Position numbers and translations under genes: made by a program
Notes under the pieces: model-generated
What the model was told of the DNA's origin: nothing
Database searches by the model: none
The model's input: the letters and a program-made list of their open reading frames with translations, nothing else
Source of the DNA: Tolypothrix sp. FACHB-123
GTDB lineage: Bacteria; Cyanobacteriota; Cyanobacteriia; Cyanobacteriales; Nostocaceae
Reading direction: 5' to 3'
DNA: 64,000 nt
NCBI RefSeq assembly: GCF_014697075.1
Contig: NZ_JACJRE010000009.1
Location: forward strand, 1 to 64,000
Part shown: positions 28,680 through 39,105 of the stretch, piece after piece
Layout of the letters: each line of letters opens with the position of its first letter
How positions within the stretch are numbered: the first letter of the stretch is position 1

Positions 28680-31208
28680 CTAATAATCAATTTCAGAAAC
28701 ATCAGCCAAAATCTGCAACCAGGTAGGAATTGCTAGTTGTGAGGATTCGCCAGCTGCTAGATATCTCAGCAATTCTTCCTTCTTAGAAAGATTTTGCAAA
28801 CTGGGAATAATTTGATCCAAAACCCCGGCTAATTCCCCATTCACTTGCTGATTAACTTCACTCACATATTGCACCAAATGCAGACTCGCACTAGCAGTAA
28901 TTTCATCCCGCAAGCGCAATACAAAAAGCTGATGATTGTTCGATTTGGTTAAACCATTCCTTTCAGGTGCCCAATCAAATATTTGCCCTACATTATGTTT
29001 TTCATCTTGATGCGCTAAGGGAAAGATTACTTCAGCAGCAATATTTTTTTCTCTACTTTCAATTTCCGAAATAATCGCTTCTTGCCATTTATTTGGATCG
29101 CAACCTAACAGCAGTTTATAAAATAACTCTGCTTCTTCAATGCCAAATCTCGCTTCTATTTCCGCTTCTATTTCTGGGTTGAGATTTGCTTGTAAGTAAT
29201 CTCGTTCTTTGGCGACAATATTTGATAACTTACTCAGTAAATCGCCAATGGCTTGACGAATGCGATCGCGCGCAAATTCTTCTACTTCTTGAACTGTCTT
29301 CGCAAAGGCGGGATAAAAATCATCGCTTTTGGTGGGAATAGCGGTATTTACTCTATTTCCTCGATCAAATAATTTCCCGGCTGCACCTTTGGATTCAGTT
29401 AAGGAAATTGTGCCGTTGTTCGCTTTATTAAATAGTAAAGTCCATTGATTCCAATTAAGAATGCGATATGTTAGTTCATCTTTAACAACATCGCTAACGC
29501 CAATTCCTCTTCTATCTTTCAGTGGTTCCTTACCTAAATCTTTCTGGAAATTTCTGTATGTTTTATCTAAATTTTCAATCGCCGCCCGTAATTCTATCAA
29601 AGCTGGGCTATCGGCGGTAGGCATACCTTGTTCGTGCATTTCATCCAGGATATTTTTTAAATTATCCTGCTGTAGACGCACGTTATCAGCAGCCCTTTTT
29701 GTATCTTCGTGAAGTTGCTTTAAGCCGTGGGTAGCTACGTGTTTTTGAATTAATTCTCGCAGCTTACTAATCCCCCCGTCTTGAGCAAAGTAGCCTAATT
29801 GTCTACCTAAATAATTACGCGCATCGGTTGCTAATAAATTCTCGCTTAACTGTCCCCATTTATCTTGTAAGCGTTTGGAACGATCTAAATAATCGGGATA
29901 ATCTAGATTAGCTAAAAATTCCGGCGAACCTGCTTTGACAGAAGTAGAACGTTTCGCTAAATCTGCTAGTCCTAAAAGTGGTGATAGTAAAACAATTCTA
30001 TCTTTTTGGCTGGTAAATGCGTTAGCAGCATCAATTGTAGTTTGCAGAACTTTGAGTTTTTGAAAAACCTGGCTTTCACGTAAAGGATTATCGATGCTAT
30101 CTTGAATTAATTGGTCTAATTCTCTTTCTCCCCCTTCACTATCTAGAGGCAGTTGATCGAAGCGTCCCACACCTACTAAAATTAAATCCTTGAGGTCTTG
30201 TCCCGGACGCTGTTGTTGCATCATGGTAAAGATTTTATTCGCGCGATCGCTTCCTGGGGATTTACCATTTAACAACACTAAAATTGTCTGTACTTCCGCT
30301 AATTCGCGCAGTGATAAAAAGGTATCTCTTGCACCAGAATTCGCCGCACCTAATCCGGGAAAATCCAGCAAGATAAATTCCGATGCACCATTTACATCCC
30401 AAATTTCCCGCGAGATGTTCACATCTATATCTACACGGCGAATTAGGGGGAAACTATTTTGTAATAACTTAGCTGGTAATCTTTGCGGGGGACTGGGTAA
30501 CTTGATATGTGCTGGCGGTAAATCGTCAAAGCTAATGGTTTGAATCGCCATTGGTTGCTCGACCAGCTTTAATCCTTCCCTGGCGGTGGTAGCATCAATT
30601 TGATAGGAACCACCACACATGACTTCGCCGTAGGCTTGGTAAGCGCGAACAAAGATGACTAATTCACGCAAAATGTAACGCAACTCTAAATTATTGCTAT
30701 TTTTCCAGGTTTCCTCGCACCAATTGATAATATCCTTGGGTTCCTTCAGCTTCGTCACCAGCGCAGGTAAAAGTCCAGCCGCTACTGTGCGCCGATTTGC
30801 TTCGCCAATCATGAACCGCAGACAATCATTCACTCCTTCGTGAGAAAGATACTCAACTGTAAAGTTGCCTAACTGTGTAGTGGCAAACCCATCCTGGGGT
30901 ATGATGTGAATCGCTGTAACATTGCCCGTCGTAGGGTTTTCGCTCACTGGTAAAGCATCAGCGTAGCCAATCAAGCTGCCTAACAGCAAAGTTTTCCCGC
31001 TACTAAATTCACCCATCACCCCGATTTTCACTGGTGAAGTAGCAAGTTCTACTGTTTTCTCCGCAGCTTCCCGGAGGCGAAACAGACTCTCATCAAGACT
31101 AGCTGGTACCCAATCTTCTTGCTTGGAGGGATATTCAGGCACAGAGTCCAATTTCTGGAGGATGAATTCGCCATATTTTTTATAACGCTCCAGTTGTTCT
31201 GTTTCCAT
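28680..31208 (-). CDS. Dynamin-like GTPase
   Basis: 842 residues. The GTPase domain has G1 VMGEFSSGKTLLLGSL near residue 65, G2 ENPTTGNVTAI with the switch Thr, G3 LLDFPGLGAANSG near 282, and a G4-like VGVGRFDQLP near 347, in which the usual N/TKxD is changed to GRFD. Long helical segments follow (about 500-800), as in the stalk of bacterial dynamin-like proteins and SrfC-like proteins. No clear membrane helix is seen. It is first in the cassette; the next gene begins 105 bases downstream across CGCAAAG/CTCTGCG repeats. Paired large NTPases suggest remodelling of a membrane or of a large assembly; the target is unknown. Confidence 0.82.
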   Translation of the reverse strand: METEQLERYKKYGEFILQKLDSVPEYPSKQEDWVPASLDESLFRLREAAEKTVELATSPVKIGVMGEFSSGKTLLLGSLIGYADALPVSENPTTGNVTAIHIIPQDGFATTQLGNFTVEYLSHEGVNDCLRFMIGEANRRTVAAGLLPALVTKLKEPKDIINWCEETWKNSNNLELRYILRELVIFVRAYQAYGEVMCGGSYQIDATTAREGLKLVEQPMAIQTISFDDLPPAHIKLPSPPQRLPAKLLQNSFPLIRRVDIDVNISREIWDVNGASEFILLDFPGLGAANSGARDTFLSLRELAEVQTILVLLNGKSPGSDRANKIFTMMQQQRPGQDLKDLILVGVGRFDQLPLDSEGGERELDQLIQDSIDNPLRESQVFQKLKVLQTTIDAANAFTSQKDRIVLLSPLLGLADLAKRSTSVKAGSPEFLANLDYPDYLDRSKRLQDKWGQLSENLLATDARNYLGRQLGYFAQDGGISKLRELIQKHVATHGLKQLHEDTKRAADNVRLQQDNLKNILDEMHEQGMPTADSPALIELRAAIENLDKTYRNFQKDLGKEPLKDRRGIGVSDVVKDELTYRILNWNQWTLLFNKANNGTISLTESKGAAGKLFDRGNRVNTAIPTKSDDFYPAFAKTVQEVEEFARDRIRQAIGDLLSKLSNIVAKERDYLQANLNPEIEAEIEARFGIEEAELFYKLLLGCDPNKWQEAIISEIESREKNIAAEVIFPLAHQDEKHNVGQIFDWAPERNGLTKSNNHQLFVLRLRDEITASASLHLVQYVSEVNQQVNGELAGVLDQIIPSLQNLSKKEELLRYLAAGESSQLAIPTWLQILADVSEIDY

Positions 31209-31629
31209 AGAGTATTTTTTGCTCTAAGATAAATTGCTGTGAGTTTTATAACACAAAAAACCTGAGCTTCGCCGTAGGTAAATTTCAACTCACCACAGGT
31301 AGCGATCGCCACGAAACCCGCTCATGCTTGCCAAGGTCAACAAAAAAATTAACTATTTTTTAATAAAAAAGATTTGTCTTAATAAACTATAAAATTGTGC
31401 TTTTTGTTAATGATTTTCTGGATAACATATCAGATAATTAAACTCCAGCATTCTCAAAAATTAAGTGCATCTCACATAACTGCTTAATAGTGGCATAAAA
31501 AGCAGAAAGATAGATTAAGGTGCTGCATAGAGATTGATTTGGCAAACATGATTGGTGAGTTTCGCGATCGCTCTGAGCGCAGAAGAGTGCGATCGCGATT
31601 ATTTATGTTTGTCAGTAGTCAGTTGTCAG

Positions 31630-31690
31630 TAGGGGCGGGTTTATGAAAGATCGTTATGGATATTTGAGGATCTCTGTAAACCCGCCCGTA
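31630..31690. repeat. 61-bp hairpin repeat, copy 1
   Basis: Ends TAGGGGCGGGTTTA and TAAACCCGCCCGTA are inverted copies with one mismatch. Copy 2 at 53074-53134 has the same length and differs at about five positions. Both are flanked by GTCAGTTGTCA-type short repeats. MITE-like in structure, with no target duplication recognised. Confidence 0.8.
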
Positions 31691-31730
31691 CAGTTGTCAG
31701 TTGTCATTTGTCCCCCTTGTCCCCGTCCCA

Positions 31731-31910
31731 ATGAGGGGAGTAAACCCTCTCCACAGCCATAGTTTTCCGTGTGAAAATCAGTTCCTACATATTTTTACTG
31801 AGTCGAAGATTCCCCAAACCCAGCACTGTCATGTCTTCCTTGTGGAGGATACTGGTTTACCAGTTGGGATTTATGAATCTTTGACAGATTCTTTACGTAA
31901 ACTTAACTAA
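31731..31910 (+). CDS. Possible small protein
   Basis: 59 codons starting MRGVNPLHSHS. The C-terminal part HVFLVEDTGLPVGIYESLTD looks protein-like, while the N-terminal part lies near repeat sequence. There is no good ribosome site and no known relative. It may be the end of a lost gene. A hairpin with a weak T-run follows at 31980-32015. Confidence 0.2.
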   Translation: MRGVNPLHSHSFPCENQFLHIFTESKIPQTQHCHVFLVEDTGLPVGIYESLTDSLRKLN

Positions 31911-32061
31911 ACTTTATTGAAAAAATAACCAGAAAGCTGTTTACTGAATAGTAATTCACTTTTTGCTGCAACATTTGAACCCCTCAACCACCCTGTATAT
32001 GCAGGCATTGAGGGGATTCTTTATTATGGGGCATGGGGCATTGGTTATTTCTCCCTTATCC

Positions 32062-33219
32062 CTAGTCCATGTTTTCCTGCAAAACTAACTTCCCTCCCTG
32101 AATTAGCTGCAATTGCTGACCTCGCCAGGTAATCGCTTTACCAAAAAAGCCATAACACCAGATTGCAAAATGTATTAAATCGCGGAAAGGGATTAGCCAA
32201 AAATATTGTTTTGTAACGGGATCGTTGAATACTCGCACGCCAATTACCCAAGCCATAATTAACCGTAATACCCAAGTAATAACTAGGCCAGTCCAACCGA
32301 TAATTGAGCCTTTTGTCACTAACAATAAAAGTAAACTAGTAACTGTTCCATAGGTAAATACCAATCCTAAATAACCCCAAGGACGAGAAACCCAAATACA
32401 ACGCAGCCAACGAATTTGGCGTTGAATGACATCTGCTAGGGTACTTTCATCTAAAATATGGTCAACTATATAGTTAGATAAAAAGACTCGATAACCGACT
32501 TGAGCAGGTAAATAACCGAGTTGAAAGTCATCTGCTAAGTAATCTGCGATCGCATTAAATCCACCAATTGCTTCTAAGGCCTGTTTGCGAATAATAATAG
32601 TAGAACCAAAAGCAAATTTTATGTTTTCTAATTGATTGCTGACTAACACGCTAGGATGAAAGCTGGTAGCAATCCCCAGTGCTTCAAAAGAAGTTACCCA
32701 TCCTTGAGCTAAGGAACGATACAAACAGGTAACTACACCCACCTTCTCATCTTGCAACGGCTGGACAATGCGTTGTAAATAATCTTTACCAACGCGAATA
32801 TCACTGTCAGCGATGAGGAGAATTTCGTATTTAGCCGCAGTCAAAGCATTGGCGAGATTACTCACTTTCAGATTAGCGCCAATAATGCGATCGCTCACCA
32901 CAAGCTGAATATCTACATTGGGGAACTGCTGGATTAATTTATCAATAATGGCGATCGCTGGATCTTCGCGATCGCGCACCGCAAAGATAATTTGATATTC
33001 TGGGTAATCTTGCTGACAACATGAAGCTAAGTTGTCCTCAGCGTCCCGATCCACACCACATATCGGTTTGAGAATCGTTACCTGGGGAAGGAATGCGGGA
33101 TCTATAGTGCGGGTTTGGGTAAAAAAGGCGATCGCTGCATATATGCTGTAACAGTAGAAACAGATAGCCGCTAGACACAGTATTAACAGCAACCACTTAA
33201 TCAGTAACATCATGCTCAC
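32062..33219 (-). CDS. Membrane glycosyltransferase, ceramide-glucosyltransferase/HpnI type (GT21-like)
   Basis: 385 residues. An N-terminal membrane helix (LLIKWLLLILCLAAICFYCY) is followed by a GT-A domain: PQVTILKPICGVDRDAEDNL, the D-x-D region ILLIADSDIRV, the catalytic region YLADDFQLGY, and the QIRWLRCIWVS motif (Q/RxxRW). Two or three C-terminal helices follow. The order D1, D2, D3, (Q/R)xxRW matches ceramide glucosyltransferases and the hopanoid glycosyltransferase HpnI. It therefore probably transfers a sugar to a lipid such as a hopanoid or sphingolipid. MSMMLLIK gives two starts, 33219 and 33213. It is divergent from the ABC exporter at 33347. Confidence 0.85.
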   Translation of the reverse strand: MSMMLLIKWLLLILCLAAICFYCYSIYAAIAFFTQTRTIDPAFLPQVTILKPICGVDRDAEDNLASCCQQDYPEYQIIFAVRDREDPAIAIIDKLIQQFPNVDIQLVVSDRIIGANLKVSNLANALTAAKYEILLIADSDIRVGKDYLQRIVQPLQDEKVGVVTCLYRSLAQGWVTSFEALGIATSFHPSVLVSNQLENIKFAFGSTIIIRKQALEAIGGFNAIADYLADDFQLGYLPAQVGYRVFLSNYIVDHILDESTLADVIQRQIRWLRCIWVSRPWGYLGLVFTYGTVTSLLLLLVTKGSIIGWTGLVITWVLRLIMAWVIGVRVFNDPVTKQYFWLIPFRDLIHFAIWCYGFFGKAITWRGQQLQLIQGGKLVLQENMD

Positions 33220-33346
33220 ATTGATAAATGTCTGATTGACTCAAACGCTGATAAATTCTACTTATACAATGCGATAATCGTCATAGATAATAAGTTCTTC
33301 CTGTCCCCTAGAGAGCGCATTCGGTAAAATTGCTCATTACATCTTC

Positions 33347-34969
33347 ATGAATCTGATTTACTTTCTTTTACGTTCAGCATGGGGGATGGTAGCGATCGCG
33401 ATCGTTACCGGATTCCTGAGTGGTGGTAGCAGTGCGGGACTAATTGCTCTCATTAGTTCAGCTGCAAATCCTAGTAACCAATCACCGCTGACATCGATTG
33501 CTTGGGGGTTTGTCGGATTAGTCATAGTTGCATTAATTACCAGTATAATCTCTCAAGTTATGCTAGTTCGTCTCTCCCAAAACGCCATCTTACAACTACG
33601 GATGGGCTTAAGTAATCAAATCCTCGCTTCTGAGTTAAGTCATCTAGAACACTTGGGTAATCCCCGCATCTTAGCAACCTTGACAGAAGATGTTCAAGCT
33701 GTCGCTAATGCTGTGTACTTAATTCCCTTTCTCTGCATTGATTTAGCGATGGTTGCTGGTTGCTTGGTGTATATAACTTGGCTTTCTTGGTTAGTATTTT
33801 TGCTAGTTGTCGTCTTAATGGTAGTCGCTCTGGGTAGCTGTAACTGGCTGTTACGCGGTGGGGGAGAATTACTAGCTCAGGCGCGAGACGATCAAGATGT
33901 ATTATTTCAACACTTTCGCACAGTTACCGAAGGCATTAAAGAACTTAAACTTAATTATCAACGCCGTCAAAGTTTTCTAGAAAACCAACTTAAATCAACG
34001 GCTGTTAAATACCGAAATCATAATATTAAAGGCTTAACTCTGTTTGCTGTCACTACAAGCTGGGGCAGATTTATCTTTTTTTTCGCGGTGGGTTTTTTGT
34101 TATTCGCCTTACCGAATTTAATAACTATTAGTCCCCATACACTCTCTGGCTTCATTTTGACATTTACTTATTTGATGTTGCCAATGGACAATATAGTTAA
34201 TAACCTACCGCAAATTATTCGCGCTAATGTTTCTTTTCAAAAGATAGAATCATTAGGTTTAGCTCTCGCCAGTAAAGGAGAAACTTCTACAGTACCAACA
34301 AATATCAACCCGATTTGGCAAAGTTTACAACTTAAAGGTATTACTCACACCTATTACAGAGAGCAAGAAGAAAATAGTTTTATTCTGGGCCCCATCGACT
34401 TGACATTATATCCGCAAGAAATAATATTTATTGTTGGTGGGAATGGTAGTGGTAAATCGACATTAGCCAAACTAATTACTGGTTTGTATATCCCAGAAAG
34501 AGGAGAAATTTTTTGGGATAAAGAGCTAATTACAGAGACTAATCGAGAATGGTATCGTCAACATTTTTCTGTGGTGTTTTCTGATTTTTATTTATTTGAT
34601 GAACTTTTAGGTTTAGAAAATGCTGATTTAGATAATAAAGCTCAAAAGTACCTCAAACAACTCCAGCTAGACCATAAAGTCAAAATTGAAAATGGCAAAC
34701 TTTCTACTACTGCTCTATCTCAAGGACAGCGTAAAAGATTGGCTTTACTCACAGCTTATTTAGAAGACAGACCAATTTATTTATTTGATGAATGGGCAGC
34801 AGACCAAGACCCAATTTTCAAAGATATATTTTACACTCAGTTACTAGCAGAATTGAAAGCGCAAGGGAAAACAGTCATAGTAATTAGCCACGACGATCGC
34901 TATTTTTATTTAGCAGACCGAGTAGTTAAATTAGACTACGGTAAAATTGAATATGAAAATAGTCAATAA
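33347..34969 (+). CDS. Cyclic-peptide-export type ABC transporter (SyrD/PvdE-like)
   Basis: 540 residues with fused membrane and nucleotide-binding domains. The half-transporter has about six helices in residues 1-290 and then IFIVGGNGSGKSTLAKLITG (Walker A), LSQGQRKRLALL (signature) and RPIYLFDEWAADQDP (Walker B with Glu replaced by the E-W-A-A-D-Q pattern of this subfamily), then the H-loop VIVISHDDRYF. The D-E-W-A-A-D-Q-D-P string is typical of SyrD/PvdE-like exporters of cyclic or siderophore peptides. No peptide synthetase or precursor gene is near, so the substrate is unknown. Confidence 0.85.
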   Translation: MNLIYFLLRSAWGMVAIAIVTGFLSGGSSAGLIALISSAANPSNQSPLTSIAWGFVGLVIVALITSIISQVMLVRLSQNAILQLRMGLSNQILASELSHLEHLGNPRILATLTEDVQAVANAVYLIPFLCIDLAMVAGCLVYITWLSWLVFLLVVVLMVVALGSCNWLLRGGGELLAQARDDQDVLFQHFRTVTEGIKELKLNYQRRQSFLENQLKSTAVKYRNHNIKGLTLFAVTTSWGRFIFFFAVGFLLFALPNLITISPHTLSGFILTFTYLMLPMDNIVNNLPQIIRANVSFQKIESLGLALASKGETSTVPTNINPIWQSLQLKGITHTYYREQEENSFILGPIDLTLYPQEIIFIVGGNGSGKSTLAKLITGLYIPERGEIFWDKELITETNREWYRQHFSVVFSDFYLFDELLGLENADLDNKAQKYLKQLQLDHKVKIENGKLSTTALSQGQRKRLALLTAYLEDRPIYLFDEWAADQDPIFKDIFYTQLLAELKAQGKTVIVISHDDRYFYLADRVVKLDYGKIEYENSQ

Positions 34970-34974
34970 GTAAT

Positions 34975-35010
34975 GGGCATTGGGTATTGGGTATTGGGCA
35001 TTGGGCATTG
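34975..35010. repeat. GGGCATT / GGGTATT tandem repeats
   Basis: Five seven-base copies in a row (GGGCATT, GGGTATT twice, GGGCATT twice) directly after the ABC gene. Confidence 0.9.
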
Positions 35011-35026
35011 ATTGTTTCTTTAGGCT

Positions 35027-35353
35027 TTAATTGGGTTCCACCTGAGAATCGTTTTTGACTGGACTATCTTGTTTAATTGGCTGTAGGGGATTAACCTTGA
35101 GAACAGGTTCATTATTGGAAATTTGTCTTTGTCTGAGAAGTTCAATTTCTCGTTCCATTAATTCTTGTCCTTGGCGGAAAAATTCTTGAGAACTATGGGG
35201 AACTAAGTCACGAGATAACTGTTGAGTTTGTACGGGAGTCAGGTTAGGTAGCTGTTGTTGCGCATTAACAGCAGTGTTTCCAAAAACTAACACAGCAGTT
35301 GAGAAACCAAAGGCTGTAATTTTTATGCAGCGGGAAAATATGCGTGACAACAT
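35027..35353 (-). CDS. Small secreted protein of unknown function
   Basis: 108 residues. The N-terminus KITAFGFSTAVLVFGNTAVN ends AQQQL, a signal peptide with a likely AXA-type cleavage near NAQ. The mature part is polar and helical: TPVQTQQLSRDLVPHSSQEF then QELMEREIELLRQRQ, with a Pro-rich tail. No domain is recognised. It is the last gene after the WD40 protein on the same strand but has a 160-base leader with a run of CTTTCAACTACTAG that may contain its promoter. Confidence 0.6.
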   Translation of the reverse strand: MLSRIFSRCIKITAFGFSTAVLVFGNTAVNAQQQLPNLTPVQTQQLSRDLVPHSSQEFFRQGQELMEREIELLRQRQISNNEPVLKVNPLQPIKQDSPVKNDSQVEPN

Positions 35354-35514
35354 GATTTATACCTCTCTTGCTGCTTTCAACTACTAGAAAGATACAATAA
35401 TCAATTGGCTGATTACCTCCTACAAATGGGTTAATTATTTTCAGTCAAAAGCTTGATATCAAGCACATCTATAATTTTGATCAGTTCAAGGTGCGTTAAA
35501 TGACAAATGACAAA

Positions 35515-38500
35515 TTACGAATTAGAATCACTTTCCACCGCACCCAAAGCCTTTAATGTCGCTACCTGTGCGGGGGTTAAACCTGTAATTCCGGTGATGT
35601 TCATTCCTTCATAAGGTCTTTCTACTTGCAAAACCTGGAGACATTCACCTGTATTCACATTCCATAATTTTATCGTGCCGTCGCCGCTACCACTGGCTAA
35701 GGTATTACCATCAGGATGAAATGCCACAGACCAAACTCGGTTAATATGTGCGGGTAAGGTACTTATACATTTACCTTCATCCACTGACCATAATTTTACT
35801 GTTTGGTCGTCACCGCCACTGGCTAAAATTTTTCCGTCGGGACTAAAGGCGACTGACCAAATCCAGTTACTATGTCCTTGGAGAATTTTCACACATTGAC
35901 CATCATTCACTGACCATAGTCTAATTATTTGGTCGTTTCCGCCACTGGCTAAAAGTTTTCCGTCGGGACTAAATGCTACGGGGCCGACTTGTCCGGTGTG
36001 TCCTTGTAATATTCTTAGATATTGGCGATTGTTTACTGACCATAACCGCACTTCTCGATCGTAACCGGCACTGGCTAAAATTTGTCCGTCGGGACTGAAG
36101 GCGACTGACCAAACTTGATTGGCGTTTTCTTGTAAAACATGCAAACATTTACCTGTGCTGACAGACCATAATCTAATTGTGCTGTCGTGACTACCGCTAG
36201 CTAAAATTTGGCTATCGGGACTAAAGGCGATGGAACGGACTTTATGCTGATGTTCAGCTAAAATATGGAGAGATTTACCATCTTTGACTGACCATAATCT
36301 AATTGTGCGGTCGTGGCTGCAACTAGCTAAAATTTCTCCATTAGGACTAAATGCTACTGACCTAACTTGCTGAGTATGAGCGTCTAAGGTTCTCCGACAT
36401 TGATTGTTAACAATTGACCATAGTCTGACTTTTTGGTCAAAACCACCACTGGCTAAGGTTTGACCATCGGGACTAAAGGCGACTGACTCGACACCGTTAA
36501 TATAACCTTGAAATACTTTAATACATTCACCACCACTGACTGACCACAGTCTCACTGTTTGGTCATAACCTGCACTGGCTAAGATTTTACCATCAGGACT
36601 AAAGGCAACTGCCCAAACGCGATCGCTATGTCCTTGCAATATTTGGTAACATTCACCGTCATTGACTGACCACAATCTCACGCTTTGGTCGTAACTACTA
36701 CTAACGACGGTTTGATTATCTGGACTAAATCTAACTGCTAAGACGCGATCGCTATGTCCTTGTAAAATTTGCAAGCATTGACCGTTATTCACTGACCATA
36801 ATCGCACAGTTTGGTCGTAACTTGCACTGGCTAACATTTGACCGTCGGGACTAAAGGCGACTGACCGCAGTTTATCTGTATGTCCATACAGAACTTGCAA
36901 GCATTTACCATCGCTCATTGACCATAATCGCACAGTTTGGTCGTAACTAGCACTGGCAACAGTTTGACTATCGGGACTAAAAGCGACTGACCAAATTTCG
37001 TTACTATGTCCTTGGAAAATTTGCACGCATTGTCCTGTATTCGCTGACCATATGCGCAGATTTTGGTCGTAACTACCGCTAACTATCAGCTGACCGTTGG
37101 GACTATATGCTACTGACTCTACGCGATCGCTGTGACCTTGTAAAGTTTGAATGCATTTACCGTCATTTACTGACCATAATTTGATAGTTTTGTCAACACT
37201 GCCACTGGCTAAAGTTTGCCCGTCAGGACTAAAGGCGACGGAACGGACAAAGCCTGTGTGACCTTTAAAAGTTAAAATCGGTTGACCGTCATCGATTTGC
37301 CATAGCCGAATTTCGCCGTTAGCATCACCTGTAGCTAAAATCTTACCATTGGGACTAAAGGCGACGGAGAAAATAGTCGCGAGAATATCGGTAAAAACTG
37401 AACGTTCAAAAGTCGCATTAATTAATTTTACTTGCTGTAAATTTTCGCCTTTGAGATAAGCTTGCCAAATTGTCAGATTGGAGAAATCATAATTATTTAA
37501 ATCTGTTTGCAGATAACAGAGTAAATTGATAATATTCCCGCCAACATACCCCGGTTGATGGGAATATTTAGTTTGTAACGTTGAGATAAGTTCTGTTAAT
37601 TTACCGACAACTTTTTTATTACTACCCAATAAATTCAGCAACCGTTCCGCCAGGGGTTTGACTATCAGCCGAATTTGCGCTTCCCGGATATAATCTTTTG
37701 CCGTTGCTTTCATTAAAGCATAGCGATTACAAGTAGTAATTTCCCCATTAACTATATTTTCACAGATTTCCGCAATTAGGCGATCGCTCGCATATTCCAT
37801 TACCACCGGTTGCAGAGTAAATAAAGCATTACTTTTTTCGATTAGCGACCTTCTCGCCAATGATTGCAACGCTTCCACTAAATTAGATTGAGAAGGTAAA
37901 TTAACAATATCCTCTTTTAATTCCCCAATTCCCACAGGTTCGCGATTAATTGCTAGCCAGTACATCACCTCTGTTTCTAAATCAGAAAGGCGCTGAGATT
38001 GCTGGTCTAAAAGTTGGCGAATACCGCCAAAAACTACGGTATCCTGAGCTAAAAAAGCAGCAATACTACTATCAAATAACTCTTTAATTGTCGTTGAGAT
38101 AATTTTTAAAGCTAAAGGATGACCTTTATAAAATTCGATTAATTTAACTTGTTCTGTTGGCGTTCCTGAGAGTCCCTGAGTGTGGAAAATTTCTTCCCCA
38201 TCTACCGCTTTTAACCCAGTGAGTTGTAAAGCGCGTACCGGGAGAGTTTCCCCTTCCGAAGCTGCTACTTCTGGAGGTTTTTCACGACTCGTGAGAATTA
38301 AACAACTTTGATGATTTGTGCCGCCAATTCTTCTAATAAGTTCCCCATAAGCTTCATAACCGCCGCGATAAGCCAAAGCACCCGATTGAAAAATTGACTC
38401 CGCATTATCGAGAATTACCAGACAACGCGAACTGCGGAGATAATCAATTAATAAAGAAATTCTTTCCCCCACATCTTGGGGTAAATCAATTTGTTGTTGA

Positions 38501-38919
38501 TGAGAGAGAAACTTAATTAAATCTGCGAGAATATCTTGGATTGGTGGCGCATTGCGCAAACTCCGCCAAATCACATAATCAAATTCCCCTTGAATTTTTT
38601 GCGCCAGTTTAATAGAAAGAGAAGTCTTACCAATTCCCCCCATTCCCAACAGCGCCACCACCCGACAACGTTGTTCTACTACCCATTTTTCCAGCTGAGT
38701 AAGTTCATCCACCCGTCCATAAAACACCGACACATCAACAGCTTCCCCCCAATCAACGCGATGGGAAGTTGCGGGTTTTAGCTGGGGATTTGGCTGATTT
38801 GCTTCTGGAGTATCAGCTTTTTCGCGACGTTTTTCTATATAGTCCAGCACTTGTACTGTACTAGCAATAAAGCCAATTAAGCCAACAATAAAGCCGATAG
38901 TAGCGGAGAGTGGTTCCAT
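35515..38919 (-). CDS. NB-ARC (STAND) ATPase with 14 WD40 repeats
   Basis: 1,134 residues from ATG 38919. The N-terminal segment [20 protein letters not shown] is a probable membrane anchor. The NB-ARC domain (about 65-330) has Walker [19 protein letters not shown] and Walker [14 protein letters not shown] helical linker with a pentapeptide-like stretch follows (about 450-520). Fourteen WD repeats of 42 residues then run to about residue 1115; they are very similar to each other (for example [20 protein letters not shown]), enough for two seven-bladed propellers. The tail [20 protein letters not shown] is common to cyanobacterial WD proteins. STAND proteins act as signal-sensing switches, and many are now linked to phage defence or programmed cell death; that role here is inferred. 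The long frame reaches 38967, but the added residues are repeat-encoded. Confidence 0.9.
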   Translation of the reverse strand: MEPLSATIGFIVGLIGFIASTVQVLDYIEKRREKADTPEANQPNPQLKPATSHRVDWGEAVDVSVFYGRVDELTQLEKWVVEQRCRVVALLGMGGIGKTSLSIKLAQKIQGEFDYVIWRSLRNAPPIQDILADLIKFLSHQQQIDLPQDVGERISLLIDYLRSSRCLVILDNAESIFQSGALAYRGGYEAYGELIRRIGGTNHQSCLILTSREKPPEVAASEGETLPVRALQLTGLKAVDGEEIFHTQGLSGTPTEQVKLIEFYKGHPLALKIISTTIKELFDSSIAAFLAQDTVVFGGIRQLLDQQSQRLSDLETEVMYWLAINREPVGIGELKEDIVNLPSQSNLVEALQSLARRSLIEKSNALFTLQPVVMEYASDRLIAEICENIVNGEITTCNRYALMKATAKDYIREAQIRLIVKPLAERLLNLLGSNKKVVGKLTELISTLQTKYSHQPGYVGGNIINLLCYLQTDLNNYDFSNLTIWQAYLKGENLQQVKLINATFERSVFTDILATIFSVAFSPNGKILATGDANGEIRLWQIDDGQPILTFKGHTGFVRSVAFSPDGQTLASGSVDKTIKLWSVNDGKCIQTLQGHSDRVESVAYSPNGQLIVSGSYDQNLRIWSANTGQCVQIFQGHSNEIWSVAFSPDSQTVASASYDQTVRLWSMSDGKCLQVLYGHTDKLRSVAFSPDGQMLASASYDQTVRLWSVNNGQCLQILQGHSDRVLAVRFSPDNQTVVSSSYDQSVRLWSVNDGECYQILQGHSDRVWAVAFSPDGKILASAGYDQTVRLWSVSGGECIKVFQGYINGVESVAFSPDGQTLASGGFDQKVRLWSIVNNQCRRTLDAHTQQVRSVAFSPNGEILASCSHDRTIRLWSVKDGKSLHILAEHQHKVRSIAFSPDSQILASGSHDSTIRLWSVSTGKCLHVLQENANQVWSVAFSPDGQILASAGYDREVRLWSVNNRQYLRILQGHTGQVGPVAFSPDGKLLASGGNDQIIRLWSVNDGQCVKILQGHSNWIWSVAFSPDGKILASGGDDQTVKLWSVDEGKCISTLPAHINRVWSVAFHPDGNTLASGSGDGTIKLWNVNTGECLQVLQVERPYEGMNITGITGLTPAQVATLKALGAVESDSNS

Positions 38920-38924
38920 ATTAA

Positions 38925-39068
38925 TTGGGCATTGGGCATGGGGCATTGGGCATGGGGCATTGGGCAATTCAATTTTGGATTTTGGATTTGCGATAGCGCA
39001 GCGTTAGCGAGTCCGCGAGCGTCTTTTGGATTGGGTTTGAATCTAAAATCTAAAATCTAAAATCTAAA
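38925..39068. repeat. GGGCATT tandem repeats and dispersed repeat, copy B
   Basis: 38931-38965 holds six GGGCATT/GGGCATG units. 38971-39068 is almost identical to the repeat at 16686-16790, with AGCGAGTCCGCGAGCGTC in its core. The pair fills the space between the CHASE2 kinase and WD40 genes. Confidence 0.85.
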
Positions 39069-39105
39069 ATTCCTTGTCCCCCTGCTCCCTGCCCCCCTGC
39101 CTCTT

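Larger units (their letters stand above)
31209..32061. other. Intergenic region with HIP1-rich, repeat and hairpin elements
   Basis: About 850 bases. Two close HIP1-containing segments at 31563-31600 form CGCGATCGC-rich pairs. A 61-bp hairpin repeat lies at 31630-31690. CCCCTCAA / TTGAGGGG (31980-31987 with 32008-32015), with inner CCTG/CAGG, is followed by ATTCTTTATT and could end plus-strand transcription or the minus-strand glycosyltransferase message. A possible small gene at 31731 is listed separately. Confidence 0.6.
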
